NCBI GenBank assembly: GCA_963970005.1
Contig: CAXAMN010021573.1
Location: 679,143-743,142, forward strand
Length of the DNA: 64,000 nucleotides
From: Durusdinium trenchii
Lineage: Eukaryota; Sar; Dinophyceae; Suessiales; Symbiodiniaceae
Direction of reading: 5' to 3'
Shown here: in pieces, positions 1-12,300 of the stretch
Position numbering within the stretch: the first letter of the stretch is position 1
Layout of the letters: each line of letters opens with the position of its first letter
Translations under genes and position numbers: made by a program
Notes under the pieces: generated by a model
Databases searched by the model: none
Told to the model about the DNA's origin: nothing
What the model saw: only the letters and a program-made list of their open reading frames with translations

Positions 1-216
1 TGCCCTAGAATCCGGGCCCTCACATGGAAAGGTTTTTGAGGGTCCTGACCCCTGCTACGGAGGGTGCAAGGATCTTATAGGGTGTTCAGGACCATTTGTG
101 ATCAACAGTCGGTTGAAAACTAGCACAGACATATGAAAAATGACAATAAAAGAAAGTTAAGCTGAGCTTCTTCACAGTTTTCACAGCTTGAAAAACGCTA
201 CCCACCACCACCACAG

Positions 217-369
217 GACTCCAGCCCTTCGAAACCCTGGAACGAGACCGGAAACGACGATGGCTCCGACGGCGACTCCGACGCCTTCTCGGATGAGTCG
301 GTGCACCCGACGGCCTCGCTGCCCGGCGAAGAAACGGCAGCGCGTGCGGGGGCTGGGAAGCAGTCCCGG
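217..369 (+). CDS. candidate N-terminal exon, acidic and Ser-rich (channel gene?)
   Basis: After an AG at 215-216 an open frame reads a disordered acidic stretch (GNDDGSDGDSDAFSDESV, then SLPGEETAARAGAGKQSR) up to a stop at 382-384. The composition is that of a cytoplasmic tail. The donor is not clear: a GA lies after 369. Assignment to the channel rests only on strand and order. It could belong to another gene upstream. Confidence 0.4.
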
Positions 370-3300
370 ACACTTCATGTATAGTAGCTCCTTGTTACCT
401 AGTAGCTACTTGCTCCTAGTAGTAAGGCTAGGAGCCCCGTTCGTAGCGTCCGAACGCTCCGTTCGTAGCGATGCCAGGAGCCCCGTTCGTAGCCTCCTTG
501 AGCTGGATCTTCGAAACGGCACAGAAGACATGGCCTTTTCAAGAACAGATGCCGTTATGGCCTTTTATTTGGTTGTGACCAGGCGGAAAGCAGCAGAAGC
601 CAAAAGGAGACAGTGTTTTCTAGATGTTTTTTTTGCTTCCAAGTAAATGATGTCTTTAGGCGTCCAAATGGCGTTTCCCCGTCGAAGGATTTTGAGCTCA
701 TGTTTGCAACCCCTAAAACAGTGTTTTTTCATGGAAAAAAGATTGGTGTCCAGCAAAAATGAGTGCCGATTGAAGATCCAGTAATATGCTTACATTCACC
801 CCTAAACCACCCCATTGTAGGTCAATATGCCAGTCCCAAAACACATCGTTCTGGGAGTGGTTGGAAGCCCAGTCAGGGACGAATGGGTCACCAGCAGTTC
901 CATTGAGCACCCATGCCGAACGAGAGCCAGGAAGTGGGAGTGCTATCACATCCACAGCCCCTGGATGGGACTCAAAAACCACCCCTTCGGAATTTCTTGT
1001 GCAAGGATGTTGTTTTGATTTATATAAAGATTATGATGTTTTTTTTTCTCAATATTCGAACATGACGTAAGAAAAACAGGTGGGATGGTAGAGTTTCGTT
1101 CGGCTGCATGGGTATGATTGACATCGAAGTCGGAGACCGGCATCGAAGGCGCCTTGAGCCCCTTGAGACTGATTTCCCTATACCAACATGTACCCATCCC
1201 CCTGACGTTTAAAGTGCCAGAGTGCGATTAACATGGAACACTGCCAACATGCTTCTGGCCTAGAAAACGAACTTTGATGTTAGAAGTATTAAAACTACTG
1301 TATCAACATCAACAATACTCTATATATATGGAATACAATCAACTTTATAGTATTTATGAAATTGTTCAACTATATATGTATGGCTTCCCCCCCAAAGTAC
1401 CTGGTTGGGACCTCCTTTGCGGGAAAGGGGAGGCCCGGGTGGTTTCTATGTGAGCCTTTGGCAGAGTAACGTTGGATATCCATCATCGTGCACGGTGAAC
1501 CAGTGATTCACACGAGCTTCAAGGGGTCTCAGGACTATCGGACGCTGGAAGTCTCAGCTTCCCGAAGCTTCCCTACACTCGAAAAGTGACCTATTACAAT
1601 ATGGACCCTGAGGTCCGTCTGTGGACCCTGAGGTCCGTTTGCACCCTGGGAGATGGTTGAACCCGAGCCAGTTCTGCAGGGTCCATGTGAGTGTTCAGGG
1701 TTGGACGACGGACCCAAACTGATCCTCTGCCTTGGCCTTGAGGACCAAGCTGTTGGACAGAGAAGATGAAGAGGCGTATCAGGCAGCCCTGAAGAATCCT
1801 GGCACAGGAGTGGCACAAGCTTTCGAGAAGAAGATCCCCAGAGTTTTGGGATGGGTAAGTTATTCCAGGGAGTGTAAGTAGAAGAGGGAGGGCCCTCGAA
1901 GCATTGGATTTTAGTTCTTCCTCTTTCTCCCAATTGCTTGATCTCCATCTCCATCTCCCAGCACGATATCTCAGGTGTTCTACTCGCTGCCATGGTTATG
2001 AATCCCTAGGGATTCTACTTGGACCCTCCAAACCTACATAACAGTGTCTCCAATCACCTTCTGAGAAGGTAGGACATAATTGTTCCACAAAAACCGCATC
2101 CATCGTTGGTGGGTGTACATTGTTTCTGAAATGGAACTGTTCAACAGTCGGATCCCGCCTGAAGATGCATGTCAGCCAGTAGGATATCCAGAAGTATAGC
2201 AGCTTCTTTGCGGTCAAAATCCTTCACCTAACCTACGACTGTTCTGAGAGTTTTCACTAAAGGTGGGCAAAGTATAGTGCTTCACATGCGTCGGTTTTTT
2301 GCTTAAACTGAAGGACTTGCCCTTCTTTTACTGGCAATGATCGATCATATAGGGTCATTTCCCACCCAGCAAGAGCCTAGGCTCGCCCCGATCCTCCCAG
2401 AAAGCCCAACGGCCCACCGCCCAGTCCTCGTCCTCGCATGTCCTCGGGCGACCACGGCGCCTCTCCGGCGGCCGAGGAAAGCCAAAAGGCTGCACACGCA
2501 AGAGACGCGCACGACCTTGGCCATGGCAGCCAGTGTCCTTGGCTCATCTTGGTGTAGGGCTGCTGTCCCACATCCGAAGAGGTTCGGTGGTTGGGGTGGG
2601 TGCCCAGGGGGGTCCAACTATATAGTTTTTCGATGTGGGACAGCAGCCCTAGGGTTGGCTCATCATGGGGTCGGATGGCAGTGCCCGGATCAAACGAAGA
2701 CCCAGTAGGTGTGCCCATGGTCAAGCCATGCAGGAGGTGCTTGGATTCCTAATTACAAAGTTCGAAGTCGTGACAGACTTATGGTCGTTTCCTCCAGTGA
2801 ACTTTTGCTTTGTGTTTTTCCTGTGTATTGTTTGGACGAACTGCAATGAAACGTTTGTTGCTTGAAGGATAGCTAGCTCCTGCCGTGTTTATGTTTTTTT
2901 TTTTTTCTGCAGGGGAACCAACGCATCCTATAGGATTGAAGCAGGCGTGCGCAGCAGTGGAAGGTGGATGTATCGCTTCCACAGCAGCAAGAAACCATCG
3001 AGTCGTTCCCATACGCGTGGCTATGAAACATCAGTGACAGTGAGTGGGTGAACGCCCGAGGCGTCTCGGAGCACTGGCAACTTCGGCTACACAACTTTCT
3101 CAACACCGCTGCTGTCGAAGGCTTGCAGAGACAGGAGAGGATCTGGAGTGCAGGTCAGACGGGATTTGAATGTCTACCACACCAGAGAACAATTGTTGGG
3201 AGAACAAATTAGTTTTGCAGGAATTAGGATTCATGGGACTTATCATTGTCGATTGAACTATTCGCGTCGATGGTTGCCCAGGTTTTGCCAGACTTGATGA

Positions 3301-6300
3301 AGTGACATCAAATCTCATTGCGGCCAAGAAACTTTGTGTTTTTTGCTTTAAACTTTTTTTTTTGACCCTTATAGCCTATAGCTACCCAAGAAATATACAA
3401 AGCAAAGCAACGGAAGTCCAGCTCTGATGGTCCGTGAGGTGCCCAGACCGAAGATGTGGTACGTACAAATGCCTCCAGGGTATATGTTTTGTTCTATTAC
3501 TTTTGCTTTATAGGGGAGGACATTTAGAAGCATGTGCTGAATCTCTCATGCTTCTTATGGTCAATGATTCCCCATTTCCTTGCGAATTCCTGTAGTTCTT
3601 GTCCTGGAACCTGACAATCTGAGAGAGAGAGAGAGAGTTAGTTTGACACCGGCAATGCTGCGGCGTTTTCGATTAGTGCCTGAGGTGTCGAGCATCCAAC
3701 TCTTCCAGTTGCAATGCCAATTGTCCCTGCTCCGGTAGGTTTGTGTGCCCTGGTGATCTTCACCAATTCGGTGCTCATTGGGGTCCAAACGGTCGCTCGG
3801 AACCCGTCAGAAGAAAGAGAGAGAGAGGGGCACCACGGAAGCTCCGGTACACGGCATGCGAGCAACCGCCAAAACGTGCAATTTGACTATTAGATACTAT
3901 TAGTACAGATCGGACAGATCGGTCGTGAATCTCAGGAATTGGGCTAGAACCTGCAGAAGCGATAGGCCCCCCTGAAAAGCGATAGCCTTGCTGAATCATG
4001 TCCTTTGCTTGACAGTACGTTTTGGCAGACGCTCAAGTGATTTCTGTGTTTTTTGTTGGTGTTTTGGGCCACAAACCACGTAATTAAGCATGCATGTTGT
4101 GACGGCATCTGACTCAGGTGGCAATGTGTCCTTTTTCTTCTCTTCAGGAATCACCGGTGGTTGACCGCTGTGGGACGGCCCCTTTTGATTGATTCTTAAA
4201 CGAGACTGCCCAGTGGTGACGATGACTTACCTCTACGTTCAGATCATTAGGGATCTATTTGGACCCTCCAAAGTACCCTAGAAAATGGGACATGACCCCA
4301 TAGACTCTTTGAGCGTATCCATGTTCATCCATTTTCCATACACTCCCAGGTACATCATCATGGTTACGTGGAGTTCACCATGGGGATGCCATCCCAGGCG
4401 CAAGCCATCCATGGCACACCACGATTATTTAAGGGAGTGTCACCCAACTCGAACGCCAATGGTGTTTTTTTTGTTTTGTTCAGACTCCTGCAACTTCTCT
4501 CGTCCTCGTCCTGCAGGGCTTTCCCAAGCACCACCCGTGGGCCATTTAAGTGACCGCGAAGAACAGCGGCGTCAGCGCTGCGCAAAAGCGCCGTCGTTCT
4601 CGCTTGAACTAAGGACTACATGGCCAAACGGATCGGCGAAGAGCAGCCCTTGGTCTTTACGGTGACTCGAAACCGGAACGAGGGAGACAGGGAGGCCCGG
4701 AGCCGGTGATGTGATACTTAGGTAGCTTGCCCGAATGGTTGGGATGCTATAAATGCAGACATTACAAAATATATGAGCTGCCCGGGGCCGGCTTTGCCCA
4801 CTTTGTTGATGCAGCGAATCTGCTGTGGTATTGCAAGACAGATGCATCCATAAAGGCCGGAGGCAGCGGTGTTTTTTGGCTCGGAAAAAGGAGGACGTCG
4901 TGAATTCCCATATCATCCCATATCCTTTTTATTGTTTACATTTCTACCATATCCTTCCACCGAGTATTCAAGGTTTCTTCCTTCAACATCCTTCAGCAGT
5001 TATGGTTTTTTGGGTGGGTTTCAGCGCATCAAATGGTATCGATGGTCAACCTCAATCCCAAGGACTGAATCAATCCCAAGGCCCCAGGACTTCTTACCTT
5101 CCAATCTCCTCACGTCGACCAGGTCGTGGATGCAGCCTACACGGCGACCAGCTGGAATCGAGAAACCAGAAACGGGGAGGGACTGCAGACAGATGCGATT
5201 TGATTCCATACCACCGAGTTTGGTGGAGGCAAATGTGTTTAACCAGAGGCCAGTAAGAAGATTCACATAGATTCAGACGACAGCATGTTTCGACTTTGTG
5301 ATTTGAGCAAGTCTAAGATGGAAGGGGCAAAGGGATCAATTCTTGATTGTAAATCAGGGCCGCGACATTGATCATGGATCAGTTGGTTGGTGAAGACAAG
5401 TAGAATAAAGAACCGTCATATGGCTGCGGGTGGTCAGAAGCCGGAGCCCTGTGCAACCTGGTAGGTTGACCTCTATCGTAGTCTATTCTGTTCATGTTCA
5501 GTGGTCAATCAAGGTCCCTGTTTCTTTACGCACAGCCATGTTTGAAAAGCATACTAGGGTATGCCCACCTCAGCTGGCTGGTGGAGTATTTCTTCAAGAG
5601 ATGTGTCTCAATCCAATCAGCGTTGCAAGTCAGATTCATGGGGTGTGTGGGAGGGCCATTCTAGAGGTCTGGAGGTGGAGAGAGATGTTTGACCACACAA
5701 TATGAGGACACATTGGCTGCCTCTCACAGAATCTGCACTTCGGCCACGAAATCCACATGTCAAGGCCACAAAGCATTGCGCCTGCCACGAAAACTGCACC
5801 TCAAGGTCTACAAAGTGCTTCACCTGCCACCAACTCTTCAGGTCCACAAAGTACTGCGCCTGCCATGAAATCTGCACATCACGTTTCACTTCATGCAGCC
5901 CTGCCAAGGCAACTCGTGCAAAGAGCACTTCCAAAGACAACATCAGGATGCCAAAACGCAGCTTTCGCTCAAGACGTCCTCCGATTTCTGAAAACGAGCC
6001 ACATGTCCAAAAGTCACGATTCACTGCACCTGCCACGTAATCAGACCACGCCGATGACCACCATCATGTTCTCATTAAGTACTGCACAGTGTACTGCACT
6101 TGCCACAACAACGACGTCGAACCACTGGAGATTGGTGCTGAGGTCGAAACCAAGCCAGATTGGTCCGAATAGGATCAAACTAATCTAGATTGCCCTTTTT
6201 CAATCTAGGATCCTCAGGGTTGTTTGTAGGCGGGAGGCCATCGCTTCTAGGTTGGACGCCTTCAGGCCATTGCTGCTTTGTTGGAGGCCATCGCTATTCG

Positions 6301-9300
6301 TTTGGAGGCCAGGTTGGTGGCTATCTCTATCAGGTTGGAGGATATTGCTTCTAGGTTGCAGGCCATTGCTTCTAGGTTGGAGGCCATCGCTTCTGGCGTG
6401 GTGGCATCGCTATTACGTAGGTTGGAGGCAAATTGCTGCACAAGGCGACACGAACCTTGCCAAAGAAACCAGGAAGTGTCAATACTGCAAGGTCGTGGGC
6501 TCCCGTGGCTCAGTTTGTCACTGCTTGCAATCGCAACGCTGCTGGGACCACTGCAGCTGTCACTGCCTTGCTGTGGGCAAGCAACAATCAAGGCATCATT
6601 CGGGCTGGAAGATGTTCAAACCTCAACGCTTCAGGTGGCAAGCTACCACTCTGCACAGTCCAGACGACACTCACATGCGAGGGTGAGCAGCCCTTGTGGT
6701 TTGCGAGACTATCACTAGCACTAGCAGCCCATTTGCTGTTTTGTGGAGTCGGTGCTTCAATCCTGCTGTTGGGGTTGAAATATGTTGTGCTTCTATCTTC
6801 ATCTTTTGCCAATTCAGGTCGCGGATCCCGATTGGAGGGTATGCCGTGTATTTGGGCGGCCTTGTTAGCTACAAAACCTTATGGTCACGCACCGTCAGCA
6901 ACCTTTGCTCATTGTGAACTGCCAGTCTCCCGTACGAAGTGAAGCCTTTTGATCCCCAACAGGTCTTGAAACTGTTTGCAAACAGGATTGAAAGAGAGGT
7001 ACTCCTCTCATCTCCTCTCCACCCGCAAAATCACTACTGAAGAAGAACAACCGCAATAAAGCCAAACAGCAGATCGAACTCTTCAAGCAGCCCCTCTTAC
7101 CGACTGCATTGGCGCGCAGAAATGGATGGGTTAAGGCTGGTGGTGGAGGTCGAAATGCACTGTGAATAGCAGCGACTTAGCCACCGGCGGATGCGAGCAT
7201 CTCGATCAGACAGACACCCGTTCCTCAGCTCTTACACCGTAAGAACTCCTAGGTGGACACACTAGTTTGGGGAATGTAAATTCTGGTGTAATAGAACTAA
7301 ATCACAACATAACACAATGAACTTATAACTTTCAGATACGTTCAGTAGTATATTATATATATATATACTTCGTGACTTGTGGTACTTGTGGCTAGCTGAG
7401 CTGTGACAAGTAACTTGAAGTTGTACTATAAGTTCTATAAGTTATGTTATAAGTTCTATAAGTTGATATTGTAACTTATAAGTTCAATAAGTACCAGAGT
7501 CCTACTTATGGAACATAGTAGTAACTTGTGAACTTATAGTACTTATGCTGGAGGCTACTTATTCTACTTATTTTCTACTTATTTCTAGCTATTTTTTAGC
7601 TATTTCTAGCTAATTCTAGGTAATTTCTAGCTATTTCTAGCTAATTGTTAGCTAATTTCTACTTATTTCTATAGCTATTTCTGCTTGTTTTCCATCACTG
7701 TCTACTTACTTCTATAGCTATTTGTGTATATAGTTTTCACTTTTTAAACCTTCAATATGAAAAGTTCGACTTATGTTCTTTTGGTTTTTCAACAATACTA
7801 TATTCAAATAGATATATCTGGACGCATGCGTTTGTGTGATGAGTGTGCTTTGTCAAGTTGTCAAGCGGCCCCGGGGACGCTCTGTTGTGTCTTTTTTGCG
7901 CGTTCGTGTTGGATCGGTTGCTGTTTTCCGCTGTAGTTTTTGGTTGCCAGAAACGCGAATTGTTTGTTATAGTTGCGTTTCATGGCGGAATGTCAGCAGT
8001 TTTTGGCGGCGGTGGCTCGCTACCTGGTTGCCATGAAAGAGAACAGTGGATATGAAAAGATGAGGGAGGACCAGTTCCACAACTGTCGCCTTAAGATGCA
8101 GTCGTGGCCGCGGAATGTATCTGAATGTATCGGAATGTATCTGGATGTATTGGCTTTACNNNNNNNNNNCCCCCAGAATGTATCTGAATGTATCTGGATG
8201 TATTGGCTTTACTTTGCATAGCCCCCAGGATGACCCGATACATTACGATACATTTCAATACATTCATTTTCAATCAAGAAAAAACAATCAATATTTTATG
8301 TTTAAATTTGTAAATATATATATATATAGTTTTTGTGTACACTTTCAAAGATAGATTGAAACCATAATTTGGATGATGTATTGAAGTTTGGCTCAATTTT
8401 TCTAATAGAGATCTAGCCGGATCTGATCTTTCTGATGAAGTGGCATTGGATCCAGGTGAATGGTGACACCTCGAAGTACTCAACGCTCATCGAAAAAAGC
8501 CTTTGAAGGAGTGGGGCTCCTTGGGCAATGAGGGCCGAAAACGCCGCCGTGGCGGTAAAGATAAAGAATACTATGCTAAATGGTCGAAACCATTTAGCAA
8601 AAAACATGGCTAGCTGCTTGAAAGAAAAAAGGAAAGCGGCCTCACGGCCGCTCTGCTGCATCAGAGCGTCCCTTAGGCCGCATAGAAATGTTTTATAGAA
8701 ACTGGTATATGTTCAAGAGAAAGCACGTTTTTTTGTTAATAAATCGAAAACATAGGAAAAGCAAAAAACATTTAAAAAACATAAGAAACCACATATTTTA
8801 GACATATCTAATGTTTACCTATTTCTAGGTATTTCTAGGTAATTTCTAGCTATTTCTATCTAATTTTTAGTTAATTTCTACTTATTTCTAGCTATAAGTA
8901 ACTTATGTTATAAGTTCAATAAGTTCACTTGATGTACCTCAGCTAGCCTCAAGTACCAAAAGTCACGAAGTATGTACCGGATCGTTTTGTCTCTTCCCAT
9001 CTCTCTTCGGCCGATTCGCATCGATTTGTCAATCGAGCCTCAGGTGATCTTCGGTTTGGAGCTCCTCGTGCGCTTGTTGGGCTCCGGTTTCGGCTTCTTC
9101 TACCGCCGCTCGGTTCGCGTGACGGAACCGACCGCTCGGGTGACCAAAGAGGTGCGTTGATGGATGTGTCGAACGCACAGGTTCTGTGTTTGGTGAATGT
9201 TCATCGGTTTTTCCCGAATGCGTAGCGAAGGGTTCCCGTTTATAGTTGGGGGTGTGGGGGTTGGACCTGTGTTTGCATGGCTTGCGTCGTCTCGTCGTTT

Positions 9301-12300
9301 GTTGTCGTTTGTCGTCGTTTGTCGTCGTTTGTCGTCGCTTGTCGTCGTCGTCGCGTCTCAAATTTGCTGCCATTGGGGGAAGCTTTTGCAAGTGACTTTG
9401 CATGGACGTGTCACGTGTCAGTTTGCGCCGCTACTCCATTGTGATTTGCATGACCAGGACATGTCGCGCAAGAAACGTGATGCATTTCGCTGCACAGGCG
9501 CAGCGTTTTGTGAGATCCGCAGATTGCTGCGCAGTTCCATTGGGATTAGCGTTTGGAGAGTCGTGTTTTTGGGGTGTTGGATGTGGCCGTGCCATTGGGA
9601 TTTGCATTTCAGGGTGTGGCATCGAAGCTCGGTTTTCGTGACAAGTCTCAGCTGAAATGGCGATTTTGGTGGATGGGAGTGTGCTCAGAACGGGTCGAAA
9701 TCATTCCAAATGTGTGGTGTGGTGCAAATTTTGTTGAAGCTCACATGCGATGATATTGTCACTTTTCGTGGCAGGCGCAGGACTTCGTGCGGGTTTTGAG
9801 GCGTGGAAGTGCGATTCTCGTGGCAGGCGCAGGGAATCGTGAGGTTGCGAGGTGTGACAGAGGTGACACTTCGTGGCAGGCGCAGTACTTTGTGCGCGTT
9901 AGACGTGTGGACGCGGAAAGATTCGTGGCAGGCGCAGGGAATCGTGAGGTTGTGAGTTGTGGTAGAGGTGAATGTCGCTGTCACATTGGGATTGGCGTGT
10001 GAGCGGATGTTGTTTGGAGGGGCTGGAATCGCGAAACTGCTTGGCAGGGCTGCGTGATGTGTGTGCTCCGATGGGTGTTTCCGCTTGACTTTTGGAGGAA
10101 GTCTCGTACGAAACGCTCGTTTTGCAGACTTTGACGTGTGAGTTTTTGAGGAAGTCTCGTACAAAACGCTCGTTTTGGAGACTTGACGCGCAACCCTCTG
10201 CGGAGATCGTGCGTGTCGAGTGTGCGAAATGCAGGCGAGAGCGCGATTTGTCCCATGCGCACGCAACCCTCTGCGGAGATCGTGCGTGTCGAGTGCGCGA
10301 AATGCAGGCGAGAGTGCGATTTGTCCCATGCGCGCGCAACCCTCTGCGGAGATCGTGCGTGTCGAGTGCGCGAAATGCAGGCGAGAGTGCGATTTGTCCG
10401 GTGCCCGCACAACCCTCTGTGGAGATCGTGCGCGTCGAGCGCGCGAAATGCAGGCGAGCACTGGCGACTTTGTAGTACAACTTTAGTACGCGAAGTATTT
10501 CTGGGGAGCTGGAAGATGAGAACTGGTGAGTTGGTAGTACAACTTTAGTACGCGGAGCAATCTGTGGAGCTGGAAGCCGAGAACTGGCGACTTTGTAGTG
10601 CAACTTTAGTACGCGGAGCAATCTGTGGAGCTGGAAGCTGAGAACTGGCGACTTTGTAGTACAACTTTAGTACGCGGAGCAATCTGTGGAGCTGGAAGCT
10701 GAGAACTGGCGACCTTGTAGTACAACTTTAGTACGCGGAGTATCTGGGGAGCTGGAAGCTGAGAACTGGCGACCTTGTAGTACAACTTTAGTACGCGGAG
10801 TATCTGGCGAGCTGGCAGAGTGTCCCACAAGAGTGTCCCGCAACAGTGTCCGACTAGAGTGTCTAACAAGAGTGTCCCTTAAGAGTGTCCTACAGGAGTA
10901 TCCCACAAGAGTGTCCTACAAGAGTGTCCCACAACAGTGTCCCACAAGAGTGTGCCACAACAGTGTCCTACAAGACTGTCCACAAGAGTGTCCTACAAGA
11001 GTGTCCCACAAGAGTGTCCCACAAGAGTGTCCCACAGAGTGTCCCACAAGAGTGTCCCACAAGAGTGTCCCACAAGAGTTTCCTACAAGAGTGACCCACA
11101 AGAGTGTCCTACAAGAGTGTCCTACAAGAGTGTCCCACAAGAGTGTCCCGCAAGAGTGTCCCACAAGAGTGTCCCACAAGAGTGTCCCACAAGAGTGTCC
11201 CACAAGAGTTTCTACAAGAGTGTCCGACAAGAGTGCCCCACAAGAGTGTCCCACAAGAGTGTCCCAAGAGTGCCCCACAAGAGTGTCCTACAAGACTGTC
11301 CCACAAGAGTGTCCTACAAGAGTGTCCCACAAGAGTGTCCCACAAGAGTCCACAAGAGTGTCTCCCAAGAGTGTCCCGCAACAGTGTCGCTCAAGAGTGT
11401 CCCACAAGAGTGTCCTATAAGAGTGTCCCACAAGAGTGTCCTACAAGAGTGTCGTGTAAGAGTGTCCCACAAGAGTGTCCTGCAAGTGACCCACAAGAGT
11501 GTTCTACAAGAGTGTCTCAAAAGAGTGTCCCACAAGAGTGTCCTACAAGAGTGTCCCACAAGAGTGTCCTACAAGAGTGTCCCACAAGAGTGTTCCACAA
11601 GAGTGTCCTGTAAGAGTGTCCCACAAGAGTCTCCTACAAGAGTGTCCCACAAGAGTTTCCTACAAGAGTGACCCAGAAGAGTGTCCTACAAGAGTGTCCT
11701 ACAAGAGTGTCCCAGAAGAGTGTCCCACAAGAGTGTCCTACAAGAGTGTCCCACAAGAGTGACCCACAAGAGTGTTCTACAAAAGTGTCCTACAAGAATG
11801 TCCCAGAAGAGTGTCCCACAAGAGTGTCCTACAAGACTGTCCCACAACAGTGTCCCACTAGAGTGTCTCACCAGAGTGTCCCATAAGAGTGTCCTACAAG
11901 ACTGTCCCACAACAGTGTCGCACTAGAGTGTCTCACAAGAGTGTCCCTTAAGAGTGTCCCACAGGAGTATCCCACAAGAGTGTCCTACAGGAGTGTCTCC
12001 CACAAGAGTGTCCTACAAGAGTATCCCACAAGAGTGTCCCACAAAAGTGTCCCACAAGAGTGTCCCACAAGAGTGTCCTACAAGAGTGTCCCACAAGAGT
12101 GTCCCACAAGAGTGTCCCACAGAGTGTCCCACAAGAGTGTCCCACAAGAGTTTCCTACAAGAGTGACCCACAAGAGTGTCCTACAAGAGTGCCCTACAAG
12201 AGTGTCCCACCAGAGTGTCCCACAAGAGTGTCAAGAGTGTCCCACAAGAGTGTCCCACAAGAGTGTCCTACAAGAGTGTACTACAAGAGTGTCCCACAAG

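Larger units (their letters stand above)
3792..9043. other. long gap between S1 and S2 exons; holds repeats
   Basis: About 5.2 kb that should contain at least one missing channel exon (S1-S2 linker and start of S2). Seen instead: the CTGCCACGAA family (5761-6060), a 21-bp tandem block (6213-6432) and most of a 1.6 kb inverted-repeat element. Open frames near 4500-4650 and 4771-4905 look weakly coding but match nothing I know. Confidence 0.4.

Noticed and set aside
4572..4916. 114-codon minus frame
   Set aside because: No family pattern and an overlapping + frame (4771-4905) looks at least as coding; neither can be supported.
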